From Humulus lupulus (lineage: Eukaryota; Streptophyta; Magnoliopsida; Rosales; Cannabaceae), in contig NC_084796.1 in NCBI RefSeq assembly GCF_963169125.1, forward strand, positions 215,908,448-215,972,447: a stretch of DNA of 64,000 bases, read 5' to 3'. A model generated the notes under the pieces. The model had not been told where the DNA came from, ran no database searches, and saw only the letters and a program-made list of their open reading frames with translations. A program made the translations under genes and the position numbers. Below are positions 22,692-33,484 of the stretch, piece after piece. Within the stretch, counting starts at the first letter, position 1. Every line of letters starts with the position of its first letter.

Positions 22692-23841
22692 GTTAGTTCT
22701 GTAATGACCCACTGCTCTAGACTTTTTGGACCATTAACGAAACTATACATAAAACTTACATTTTTGCGAAAATACCATAATTTATCAGAAACTTGTAGAA
22801 ACAAAGTTTACTTTCATAAAATAAGTAGGATATGGGTACCCATTGTCTTTAAAACAAAAATAACTTAAAAACTAAAAAGAGTTACATAGAAAATGCGGAA
22901 AATACATTTAAAACCATAAAAACATAAACAAGAGTACATCCTCGAATCGAATAACGCTCGGCCCCTTGACTCCATTCACCATCGATACACATCCTCTAAG
23001 TGTCACGAATCTTTCCGCCTCTAAAGCTTATTTCCTGCACATAAACTGAAAGGAATGAGCCTAATGCCCAGCAAGGAAAATCTAACACATAGTCATAAAC
23101 ATAACTTCATAAGAAACATAAAGACTTAACATAATACATATAACATACACTTATTATAATGCCCATTATTACTTGGGGTCCCATAGACTAATCAAGCATA
23201 TGCCCATGGGATTAGTGGGGTCCTACTAGCTAAGTAGGTCATATGCCCATAACCCATTTGTGGTCTTGTTAGTCATATGGGTCATATGCCCAAGCCTACA
23301 AACATACATACATATCATAACACATTTAATAACATAAAACATATAGATAACATAAGCACATAACATATTGATTCTAGCCTATTTTCCTTACCAAAGTTAC
23401 CGGGATATAATGGATTGAGTTGGGACTTTTGGAACACTCCTAAAACCATAAGAAAGAGTGAGTCTAAAGAAAGGAGATGAAATGAAAGAGATGGAAAGAC
23501 TAAACCATTTGAGAAACATGCTTACCGAACTTATGTGCTCAAGAACTTAGATCCCCTAACCAAAATGAAGATTAAGGTTAGAGATTGAGTAGAAGACTAT
23601 GAGGAAGAAAATAACATAATACAGAAATGAACTAGAGTTTTGGTTACCTCAAAGACTTGAAAGACCAATCTACACCTCAACCGAAATACTATAGAACCTC
23701 ACTTCCCAAATTGTTTGATAAGATTATGATGTTTAAGCTTATGATTTTTCCCAAACCAGGTGTTTACACTCTCACACTCACTTAACACCAGCAGCTTCTG
23801 AACTTAGAGCAAAAGGTGAATAATGGCTGGGTACTAGGTCC

Positions 23842-23849
23842 TATTTATA
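23842..23849 (-). promoter_or_regulatory. TATA box of LTR X2
   Basis: TATAAATA is read on the minus strand inside the same conserved block as in X1. It lies about 190 bp from the nearest palindrome centre (24038). Confidence 0.7.
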
Positions 23850-24031
23850 GAGTTTGGAGATGAAAAGATCTTGATTTTACTTGAATAAAAATAATGGCTT
23901 TTTAGGTGAAAATCATTTGAATAATCGTTCAGCAGAGGCTGAAGACTCGTTCACAAGATGCTGGACTGTTGAAGGAGTTTGAATGGCTGAAAGGAAATGA
24001 ATTCAAAAGAGTTTGAATCCATGCTGAAGGA

Positions 24032-24160
24032 GGCGATATATCGCCCCCTGTAGGCGATATATCGCCTGGGCCAGTATGCCCGAGGCGACCGTGCATCGTC
24101 TCGTGTTTTCCGTATCTACGTGCTGCGATATATCGCCCCCTATAGCTGCGATATATCGGC
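24032..24160. promoter_or_regulatory. Palindrome quartet of LTR X2
   Basis: This is the best-preserved set. GGCGATATATCGCC occurs at 24032-24045 and 24053-24066, GCGATATATCGC at 24125-24136 and GCGATATATCGG at 24148-24159. Centres are about 21 and 23 bp apart within pairs and 71 bp between pairs. The palindromic symmetry suggests binding of a dimeric protein; this is inference. Confidence 0.75.
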
Positions 24161-25067
24161 ACACGCTAAATATTTAAACACGAAATTACACATTTTTAGC
24201 TAAGTTTGAATGGAGTAAACAGCCTTGACTAAGCCCTCAACGTACTCAAAGCTGCTGACTGACCCTATAACATTCAAACTTTACTCCTTATTAGATTTAA
24301 TCCCCAAAAATACTTAATCCTTAATCACCATTCATAACATGTGTTTAAAATCCTATTGGTTGATGTCTAAACCTTATAATATAATAAATATAATCCTTAA
24401 TATCAGTCACTTTAATCAAACCTTAGGTTATATTTAATATTCTTAAACTATAGATTAAACTTAGAAAATCTATAAGTACTACTATGAGTGTCCAAATAAT
24501 TCCCGGTCTGAACCAAAAATCCACAGTTACAAAGATAATACTAAACATACTATAATACTATTATCTATCTTAGCTAAGTAAAGTTCTTGGACTCTACAAG
24601 TTCCAAGTTAATAGTCTATAATGTATATTGATAATCTTTTCTCAACCAATAATCAATGTATGAAGTTTCTTGTTTTTATTTTTGGCCGTAAGACCTTAAA
24701 TATGATGGACTTATTGGGCACCATGTTTCCTCAATGATAAAAGGTAGAACTGATGAAAATAATTTGTGGGCAAATTATGGCCTAACTTTGAAAAACATGT
24801 CAGGTGTTTGATATGATGTTATTTCCTTTGTTGCATTTAATTTTTGATAATGATGTGCATTTCGAAAACTCCATTTCTGATCATTAAAACATGTTTGCTG
24901 TTCGATTAATTTTTAATTTTTTAATTAAACTCCATTCCATTACATGTCATGTTGAAATTTATTATAATGTTTGCTGTCCCTGCACTATATTGATTTGTTT
25001 TTCATTATTCATTTATTCATTTTCACTTTTTGAGTATTGATTTGTTTTTATTTCCACTTTTACCTAG

Positions 25068-25188
25068 GATGATGACTCAATGTGGAGACCTGGTGGGTAG
25101 GCAGATAAATCAGATAACTCTCGAAAGAAACATAAGCCAAAGTATTCAGCTAAGCATGCTTACAAAGCTCAACAAAAGAAAACTAAAG
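25068..25188 (+). pseudogene. Unassigned basic exon in CACTA-1
   Basis: A possible exon lies between an acceptor (TACCTAG, ending 25067) and a donor (AAAG|GTGAG at 25188). It reads DDDSMWRPGG, a stop, then ADKSDNSRKKHKPKYSAKHA and YKAQQKKTK. The translation is strongly basic. I do not recognise the parent gene. The flanks (24604-25067 and 25189-27102) are AT-rich and intron-like. They include another open piece near 25831-25891 (LFQGSLLLEIISRATLGYAY) that I also cannot place. Confidence 0.4.
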
Positions 25189-27102
25189 GTGAGTTTTTTA
25201 TAATTTTATTAAATTATCATATATTTTTCTTAGTTATTTAAATTAAGGGTGAGGAAATACCATTATATCACTACCACATCAAAAGTTGACGATTTTTTTA
25301 TCTCAGTTGTAAACTTGAAAAACTTGGTTATGCATCTTGTGATCACTGCGAAACTGTTCCGTGCAATTAGCTTTTCTTTTCCTGTGAGTTTTCTTTTCCT
25401 TTTATTTATTTAGATTTCAGTTTAATATCAAGAAAACATTTTGAATATATCAATACATATATTTGTTTGTGTTGGAATTGTTTCTAATGGAGAGGATATA
25501 GTGAGAAAAATTAGTGAGGTTGTAAGCATTATAATACAAGAAAGAGCAAAGAGCTTTTATGTGTTAAGAGAGAAACTTTTGAGAGCACAAATGTTGTGAA
25601 AGTGTTGGTTCTTGCTGCGTGTTGAAGAACCTGTTTGAAAATTTCTTGTTCTTAATTCGTTTTTGTTCATAACAGTTTGTTTAATTGTTTAAGTGTTAAT
25701 TTGAGATAAGTTTTATTATTTGTTCTAAGGTGTCATTACAGGTGCTGCATTGTCCTTTTCAATGTTTGTTGTTGGTCTGCTGCTTTCATCTAATCCTGAT
25801 GCCACGGGAGACCTGGTGTAGGTTCCAAGCATGCTGTTTCAAGGTTCTTTGCTTCTTGAGATCATCAGTAGAGCCACTCTTGGTTATGCGTATGTCCCTG
25901 TTTTCTTTTTCAATCTTCATTATGCCAAAATAATACTTTGTTTATTATTCAAAACAGATCTTAATGAGAGCCTAATAAGTCTTATTTCATCTTTTGGTGA
26001 TGTTGTAATTTAAATTAAAGTCCCTGTTATTTGTCTATTATCACATTTATGATTAAACTTGTACCATTATTCTTAGGCATCGTCTTTGGGTATTCTATTT
26101 TTTATATTGGTTTTAGATTTAGAGTTTTTGTGTTTTATGTTTCTGTATATAGTTTGTTTGTTTATCCTAGTTGTGTTTACTGTTTACAACATGCTATACA
26201 TGCTGCTAGTTTTGGGAATTTTGTTTCTGATAGTGGTGTGCTTTGCAGCCTAGTTTTGTTTTCTGGTTTGTCTTCTCCTGTATCATTGGCTTAGTAATAT
26301 AATCCATTTTGTATTCTTTGGTTTGAGACACTATAAGCATAAAAAATAAAGTAATCAGATTGAGTTTTTTTGTTCTTCAGAATGAGTGGTTTGCTTGATT
26401 GGAGAGTAATAGATGGCACGTGAGGTGGAAAGCCCCTCTGTTTTGACTCGATCCTCATTTCAGATGCCCATTCCTCTCTTCTCGACACCGTTCGGTATTG
26501 AAAATTACCAAGTTTTAATATTTATACTGGCTCTCTTTATAAACTCAGTATGTTTTGAATTTGTGTATGAGTTTTTATGAAGCTTGAATCTGTGTTTTCC
26601 TTTCTATTTGAATTGGAAAATAATTTTCAACATTGCAAGCAACTTTGTTTAAAACTGTACTACTACAGGTGTGTACATGATGTAATTGTTTCTTCATTGT
26701 CTTTGTGTCTTGTTCTTCAAATAGTTTTAAATATATGTGTTTACTTTCTTTACTTCAGTAGGTAGGATCATTTATAATTTTTTTTAATTTTCTTGTTGTT
26801 CCTTTTATGAGGATATGCTCTTGCTGCTCTTCTCTTATTACTTTGTGTGTGTTTCAATCATAAAAATATTGTTTTATCTTTGAAAAAACTAGTATAAATG
26901 AAAGGAGACAAAAACTAGTATAAATCTGGGTCTGTCTTCTATTCTGGTACTTCTGTTTCACAAGCTCAAGAAATTTTCTTGCTCCTTTTAGTAAAATTTG
27001 TGTGTTTCATGGTTCCATTGTTTGCCTGAATTCTTATTTATACGTATACTTGAATCAGTGAGGCAGCAGTATAAAAAATCTCATGACTTGTTGTCTTCTC
27101 AG

Positions 27103-29693
27103 TATTCTTATGAGCTTCTTCTGCAATTTCTGCATAACTCTCAATCTACCACTGTACTTGGTATTATCAATGAGCATATCAACTTTCAAGGTACACATTT
27201 CTTCTTTTACCGCTTATGTAAAAATGCTTCCTTTATTTTTATATGATGTGTAATGTATGCATGTGTACTGGTTTGCAGTTTCTCCTGGACAGCCCAACTC
27301 AATTTCTGATGATGCGGAGGCTGTTACATTGACTGGCAGCAGCCAGGATGCAGTCAGTCAGATTAATCAGAAGGAAATACATTGGGGGGTGAGTCAACAA
27401 AGTTATCTTGTTTCAATCGGGTTTGCTTTTTTCTGTTACCCCCTCTTTGTGCTCTGAGTATTACACTTATGATCCATTGATTCATGTTGGTATGTTGAAG
27501 TTAAAATGGAATCTAAATGTCTTTTATTCATTCCTTTTTCATTTGTCTTCTGATCTCAGTATTTATCACATGTTTTTCCCTTTTTCATTTTCATTCAAAA
27601 TTATTTAGGAATGATAAGCATCGTTCTTCTTTTATAAATTAATTATTTAAAACTTGGTCAACCTACAGAGAGTTATTTAGTAGCCTAAAAGAGGTTTTTT
27701 TTTCTTTCTATATGACAGTTTCCCATATATGTTTGTTAGTAATAGGAGATTTAAGTAGTTGCCATATTTTTATAGTTGTTGTAAGATATGAGGACGCATA
27801 TTTTTAGCTTTTGTATAGCTTGAGGAACATAGTTTATGTATATTGGTTTTCTGTGAATGTGACTATTCTCGATAGTTTAAATAGATCTTTTTATGATGGA
27901 ATATGTTGTTTCCAGTTTTAATTCTCTCTGCCATTCGAAGTCTTTCAGAGGGATTTAGTCTTAGTGTTTGCATACCTATGATGTTTATTCTAGCAAGAAA
28001 AAGGGAAATCTACCATTGTTTTTGTAATGTTAACTTTTGATCTAGGTTATTTGATTAATCTTTTATTTTGTTGCTTCAGTTCAGTAGAGGTTGAGCAGTT
28101 TATACTTGATGACTTGAGAAACCGTGTACAGCTGAGTAGTGTTGCTCTGCCATTCGTTAGTTTTTATACATTTATCAATGCACATAATGGGTATTGTCTT
28201 CGATTTCTTTTTCGGTTCAACATTATCTTTCTGTTTTAGTAAAAACAATTTTCTCAATTTCTTATCTTCCTGTTTATCTTTTCTAGTTTAAACTGTTCAA
28301 CTATACCCCCTGACGGGTCATTGGTTGCTGCTGGATTTTCAGATTCGTCGCTAAAGGTTTGTTCTTCATTACATTTTCGTTGCATGTGACATGTCAATTG
28401 TTTGTGTTTTCTACTAAATTTGGTACACATTGTGCAGATTTGGGATATGGCAAAGCTTGGGCAACAGGCTGTTGGTTGTAAGTCAATCCTCTGTTTCTAC
28501 TGTGTTGAGATATTCTTGTACATAAATCAAAGTTAAAAAAAAGATATGCACGTGTTTTACAGTGTATAAATTAGTCTAGGATATATAGACACACAATTTA
28601 AGCCTTCATAAATTGCTAGGTTTTTTTGGCTGTAAATGCAACAAACATTTGGTTAAAAAATTGCTGGCAGTCATGGAGTTAAAAGCTAGTTAAGGATGGT
28701 AATATCTCTTTAGGTTTATTAAAGCTATGTTAGTTTGTTACAAGTATGTTTTGTTTGCTCTGTATTCTGTATTTTGGTCAAAGCATATCTTATTTTTAAA
28801 ATACTGCTGCTATCAGCTGTTTTACAGGGTGACGATGATGCAAATCCAAATGAGTTTGGTTCAAATGGAGGAAAAAGACCCTATACCTTATTTTAGGGGC
28901 ACTCAGGACCAGTTTATTCAGCTTCTTTTAGTCCTATGGGAGATTTTATACTTTCCTCTTCAGCCGATTCAACAAGTACAGTCATCTATTCTCTCTCCCT
29001 CTTTCCCTCTTTGTTTTGTTTATGAAAGAATTACATTGTTTTCGTGTAGTTCGGTTATGGAGCACTGAACTAAATGCAAATCTTGTTTGCTACAAGGGTC
29101 ATAATTACCCAGTATGGGATGTACAGGTATATCTCATCATTTTCAGTTGTAAATTGTTCATATTAGCAGTTCTTTTGCATCTCTGTTGTTGATTTGACAT
29201 GAAATGAGTGGCCAATATATATATGTGTGTGTGTGTGCATTCTCCTTTTTAGTTTCCTTTCTTGGCCACTTAAACATTTTCCCTCTATTTGGAATTTGGA
29301 TTCTAGATTTTCCTCTACTTTACTTTTTTTTTCTCTCAAAAAGAATTTGCTTCTTTAAATTCAAGTTAAAAAAAAAAAGCAATATTAGGGGTATTGGTTT
29401 TACTTTTGTACCTATTCAATTACTTGTGTTATTACTATTTTCTACCATACAATTGTTTTGACTTCTTTACTTTGTCTCTTCTCTTTCCCTTCACCACATT
29501 AAATAATGGTCATCTTTCCTTAGTAATGATTTTAATGTTATATATTAACTTCTTTGGTTATGAATTCTCGGAGCAGTATAGTCCTGTAGGACACTATTTC
29601 GCTAGTGCATCACACGACCGGACAGCAAGGATATGGTCTATGGAAAGAATACAACCTTTGCGAATAATGGCATGGCATTTATCTGATGTTGAT
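27103..29693 (+). pseudogene. TAF5: Captured TAF5 (TFIID subunit 5) gene segment, eight exons
   Basis: TAF5 is a WD40 subunit of the general transcription factor TFIID. Eight exons with GT...AG introns are readable: 27103-27190 (YSYELLLQFLHNSQSTTVLG), 27279-27388 (SPGQPNSISDDAEAVTLTGS), 28080-28190 (LDDLRNRVQLSSVALPFVSF), 28287-28356 (PPDGSLVAAGFSDSSLK), 28438-28477 (IWDMAKLGQQ), 28828-28975 (DANPNEFGSNGGKRPYT ... SPMGDFILSSSADST), 29050-29126 (RLWSTELNANLVCYKGHNYP) and 29577-29693 ([20 protein letters not shown]). Together they cover the end of the TAF5 N-terminal domain and about the first three WD40 repeats; the start and the remaining repeats are missing. Exon phases join correctly, but exon 6 has a stop (LF-stop-GHS) and exon 8 reads AWHLSDVD where AGHLSDVD is usual. 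Kept introns mean it was copied as genomic DNA. It is a non-functional fragment inside CACTA-1. Confidence 0.9.
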
Positions 29694-31891
29694 GTTAGTT
29701 TCTCTCTGACTTTGTTACGTGTTATAAAAGGGAAGTAGTATTTCTTTGATGTTATTTATATTGTTGGACAACAACAACCTTAATCCAGAAGAGTGCTTTA
29801 ATGTTGTCTAAACTTACTGATCTAGTCTAGTTCTTATACACTAATTCTGATTGAGGTTTCATTTATCATTATCAGTGTGTGCAATGGCATGCCTATCTCA
29901 TTTCCCTTGTATTGAAGCATTTATCTATCTCATTTCAACATTTCATGTTTAAGGTGTAAAATTTTAGCCTCTCTCTGTCATTTTAGATTTTCTCTAGAAA
30001 TCCAAGTCTCATCTTTTTTTTTTTCTGCAATTTTGGGTAAAATCTGAATCTGAATCTCATATTATAATTGTAGCTCTCTCTATAAAATTGTCTACTATAT
30101 TCATATCTATGTTAATGAAGCAACTAGTAAATTGTTGAAACAATAAATTGCTGCTAGCGTAAATTGTTGAAACATTCTCTATGCCTCAATCTCTTTTTTC
30201 TATGTAATCTCCTTTGCTTATGAGTAATTTTATTGATTTGATTTATCAATTTTGAAAAACTAATTATTATAATAGTATAACTTGTAGCTTTTCTGCTGTC
30301 ATGATAAATTTTCCAAAGGATCATTAAGTGTTGACTGCTTAGGATACTTTTTGTACTCACCTTTGATGACACTTGATCATTATAATATTCCCTAGAAAGA
30401 TTCAAAAGATCATTAAAATGTGGTACCTGTTAGGCCAATTTTTACAGCTACTAACTGTTTTGGTTAGTTAGTTGTTCATTGTAACTAATTATTGTTATTT
30501 TGTAGATTAGTTACTTTATTAGTTTTGGTCTTTTCTGTATATATCATTACTTCATTAATGAGAATTGATTCTATTCATTCAGTCACTAAGTTTCCTTACA
30601 GTACCTACCACCAATGAGGAAAAAAAACATTTACTAAATTGTTATTTTGGTAATTTTAAACACAATATCTTATGGTGCTCAAGTCCCTGCAATCCTAATA
30701 GTGCCCACCCTAAAGTGAGAAGCTTTTTCACTAACCTCTATTAAATACTTGACCTGCCTTTGCTCATTGCCTTTTTTTGTAATGTTATAACTCCTTTTTT
30801 TTTTCTTTCTTTCTTTCTCCTTTTTTTTTGGCTAAGCTTACTTTTCTGCTGTATTAATACCAAAAAATTAAAATTTGAGTTAGCACCTATAATCAATTGC
30901 TATCTTCACTGTAGGGATCTGATTTCTTCTTCTTTCATGTAGTTAGAAAATATTTCTAGCTTTTTTTTTAACTTTCTTTGGTTTTGATGAGTCTTTGATC
31001 TGAGTGGTGTGTACATATTAAAGATCATAATAAGGATGCTGAAATGTAAAACATTTTCAACCATATCATCAAACTAAAGGCTTATGGCTTCATTAGATTT
31101 TGAAATATCTGAAAGGGTATGTACCAACTATGTCCTGAACCTTTATATTGGTGTTTGCAGATAACAAGGGATACTAGTGGAGTTCCTAAGGTTCTTACAA
31201 GGTTAGACGCATCCTCATCACCCTTGGCTGACACCATGACATAATATGAGAGCTAGAGATCCTTTTGTCTGTGAAATGAGAATTTAAATTTTTCATGTTC
31301 CTAAATTTGTTATTCTATTTTATTACTTCTCTTACTTTTATTTTTGTTATAATATTATGCTAACTTCAGACACAATTTAAGTGTTAGAATACTGAATTTA
31401 TTGTATGTGAAACTCAAGCAGAAATTTCTTCTATACCTCTTCTACTGCCTTATCTTTACAGGGTTGTATGAACTCATTATCAACTTGTTAAAACAGTAAA
31501 ATACAAATATACTGAAACATATTGATATACATTCACTGTATTCTCTTAATGGCAGCAAGTTGTTTGACAAGTTTGATTTTATTTGCATTGTATTCTCTTT
31601 TCTTATTTATAGCTTTGGTAAGTTATAGTTTATATGATAGTTATGGGATTGGCTTTGCATTCACTTTTTATATTATTTATTTATTTTAGTTTTCATCTTG
31701 CAATTGTTCCCAAGCTTTGTTTGAATCTTCATTTTGTTTTCTATTATGCTTATTTATATTTGGATTTCTGAATTCTATTTTGTTCATGTTGATTATAGTC
31801 AGTAATGATTTAAATGGGGCTAATTGTATGTTAGGTTTGTGGCATTAGCTCTCCAAACCTGACTGCTTATCTTTCTCTATTTATTTTTCAG
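29694..31891. other. Intron-like interior of CACTA-1, no gene recognised
   Basis: This is AT-rich sequence with T-runs. One possible tiny exon follows an acceptor at about 31160 (ITRDTSGVPKVLTR). No WD40 repeats continuing TAF5 are present, so the captured gene ends in its eighth intron. I see no transposase. Confidence 0.5.
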
Positions 31892-32020
31892 AGAGTTTGG
31901 ACAAGTTCCCTCGAAGGACTAGTACGCCATCTGGGGTTCATAGTCAAGCACAACAATCTGAAGAACAGCTACAACAACAGCAACAATAGCATTAGCAGTA
32001 GCAACAACATCATCCAAACT
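31892..32020 (+). pseudogene. Glutamine-rich exon, possibly SEUSS-like co-repressor
   Basis: After an acceptor (TTTTTCAG), the plus strand reads ESLDKFPRRTSTPSGVHSQ, AQQSEEQLQQQQQ and then a stretch where glutamine codons alternate with TAG stops. Those stops look like CAG codons changed to TAG. The composition and the PRRT...SEEQ...Q-run pattern remind me of the plant transcriptional co-repressor SEUSS family, but I cannot confirm this. It is not part of TAF5, so CACTA-1 seems to have captured at least two genes. Confidence 0.4.
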
Positions 32021-32239
32021 ATAGTTTGAAGTAAAAAATGTTCAAGATTATAAAACTTTATTATGTTATGCTTTCAAACTTAAGTTAGAACTAATATCTT
32101 ATGAAGTAGACACATTCATGGTTTGAATTAGTTATTTTTTAATGTAATACTTATGGTTTATCAATTTATTGAGAATTACATTTTATGATTAATTTTGTTT
32201 TTTTTTATCAAAATACAATAATGAAGATCTTTTAATTAA

Positions 32240-32682
32240 AAAAAAACCATATAAGTATACTTATTAAAATAAAATTTTAAATATATTGTCCACACTAAAG
32301 TAACAAAATTTTATTACTATATGTTACGATTTAAAAACATATTATAAGCGAAACAAATCGTTATGATTTATATAATATAACAAACTAAAAATGCTATCAA
32401 AATAATCAAATGTAACAGTTGAAAAGTGTTATGAAAATAGTACAAGATTAAACTTCAAATTTATAACAAAAAACTCTATCTAAATGTTATTATTTGAATA
32501 TTATAGCACGTAAAAATGTGTTATTGAATAGTTTAAGATAACACCGAACATAACATTCAAAAACCGTTATAGAAAAGACTGGACTTTTAATAACAGGGGC
32601 TATGTTAGCATTTTCAGAAGTGCTATCAATAATCCCGGTTAGCAGTTTTTAAGTGTTATGAATACTGTTTTTTCTTGTAGTG
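32240..32682. repeat. CACTA-1 right subterminal region
   Basis: The region is rich in repeated GTTAT/ATAAC motifs in both directions, for example AGTGTTATGAA near the end and GTGTTATGAAAA near 32426. It leads to the terminal TTTTTTCTTGTAGTG. Subterminal motif clusters of this type bind the CACTA TnpA-like protein. The terminal 25 bases resemble those of CACTA-2 (AGTGTTAT ... TTTTTTCTTGTAGTG), so the two elements belong to related families. Confidence 0.65.
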
Positions 32683-33285
32683 AATGTAGGAAGTTTCGAT
32701 GTCTATGCATGTATAACGCGAGGTGTCCCGTTAGCGATTAACGATCTAGTTGAGCGCAAGAAAGTTTATAAATTAATGTGTTATGGATTGTGTTTTATTT
32801 ATATCAATGAGACTTATTATTTTATTTTATATTTTTCAAAGACTGCATAAAAGACACTACATTTTTATTTTAAACCATTTGGCCCAAATTGCATGTTTTA
32901 TCAAGGTTCTACTGAAAATTTATTCTAAAATTGTATTTTTCTAATAAATATGAGTTGAGCGATGTTTTTATAAAGTAACATATTAGGGAATTCTTGCAAA
33001 GAAAGCGGTTGATTTTTCCTTGAAAGAGGCTAAGAGGAGAGAGTGAGAGTGAGAGATTGGGTAACTGGTTGATCAATACGCAGTGAACAATGAAATTTTT
33101 TTTTACCCTTATTAACAAAAGGTTGTCAATGTCAGCCAAAATTTTTTAAGCCTAATTGAGCCCCATCCAATAGATCTGATCCAACGGTTCTCTACATTTC
33201 ACGTAACCATTCCATGCACAGGATAGAATAGGTCCTCTGACTAACAATATTATATATATAGATTAATGCTGCATTGCATGAATAT
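32683..33285 (+). mobile_element. NC-A continuation right of CACTA-1
   Basis: The segment after the duplicated AAT (GTAGGAAGTTTCGATGTC..., about 32690-32760) aligns in order with the reverse complement of 55760-55870 in NC-B, following on from the block just left of CACTA-1. From about 32990 the similarity fades. No 3' LTR is recognised, so the right end of NC-A is not defined. The last 180 bases may be intron or flank of the thaumatin-like pseudogene. Open frame 32909-33139 lacks any family signature. Confidence 0.55.
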
Positions 33286-33290
33286 TACAA

Positions 33291-33484
33291 GGGAAAATGT
33301 GATACCATCACCTTTAAAAATAACTGCCCAAGACGCATTTGGCCAGCAACCTTAATTGGTGACCAGACACCTCAACTTTTAACCACTGCTTTTGAGTTAG
33401 CACTCGAAAATACCCATTTTGTGGACATCCCAACGGGATATTGAACTGGTTGGCTGTGGGCCCAAACCTGATGCTCATCCAACG
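33291..33484 (+). pseudogene. Thaumatin-like protein pseudogene, part 1 of 3
   Basis: Thaumatin-like (PR-5) proteins are secreted, disulphide-rich proteins of about 220-250 residues, often with antifungal activity. After a possible acceptor (TTACAAG) the plus strand reads [36 protein letters not shown], a stop, TGWLWAQT, a stop, and CSSN. This matches the N-terminal third of the family, with its first cysteines and the TGW...W.RT.C block. Two stops show it was already or has since become non-functional. No signal peptide exon is visible. The frame continues exactly across Tekay-3 into 44656. Confidence 0.85.

Larger units (their letters stand above)
22700..24598 (-). repeat. Solo LTR X2 (family X), duplication AGTTC
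   Basis: This 1899-bp LTR (TGTAATGACCCACT ... GACTCTACA) is flanked by perfect AGTTC at 22695-22699 and 24599-24603, inside CACTA-1. It is collinear with X1. The minus-strand TATA box is at 23842-23849, inside the same GGTCCTATTTATAGAGTT block, and the ATATGCCC-type tandem repeats lie at about 23165-23295. No internal retrotransposon sequence remains. Confidence 0.95.
21794..32682 (+). mobile_element. CACTA-1: DNA transposon carrying captured gene fragments
   Basis: The element starts CACTACAACAAATATG and ends TTTTTTCTTGTAGTG, giving inverted CACTACAA ends. It is flanked by 3-bp duplications AAT at 21791-21793 and 32683-32685. CACTA (CMC) transposons make 3-bp duplications. NC-A homology resumes on both sides, which confirms an insertion. 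After subtracting solo LTR X2 the element is about 9 kb. I see no TnpA or TnpD transposase. Instead it carries exon-intron pieces of host genes on the plus strand, chiefly TAF5. This fits a non-autonomous Pack-CACTA (transduplication) element. Confidence 0.88.

Noticed and set aside
29220..29240. GT microsatellite as a functional element
   Set aside because: An ordinary simple-sequence run inside intron-like DNA; similar runs occur near 53244 and 49940.
27103..29693. TAF5 exons as a working host gene
   Set aside because: Only the middle of the gene is present, exon 6 has a stop, and the whole piece lies between CACTA ends with a target duplication.
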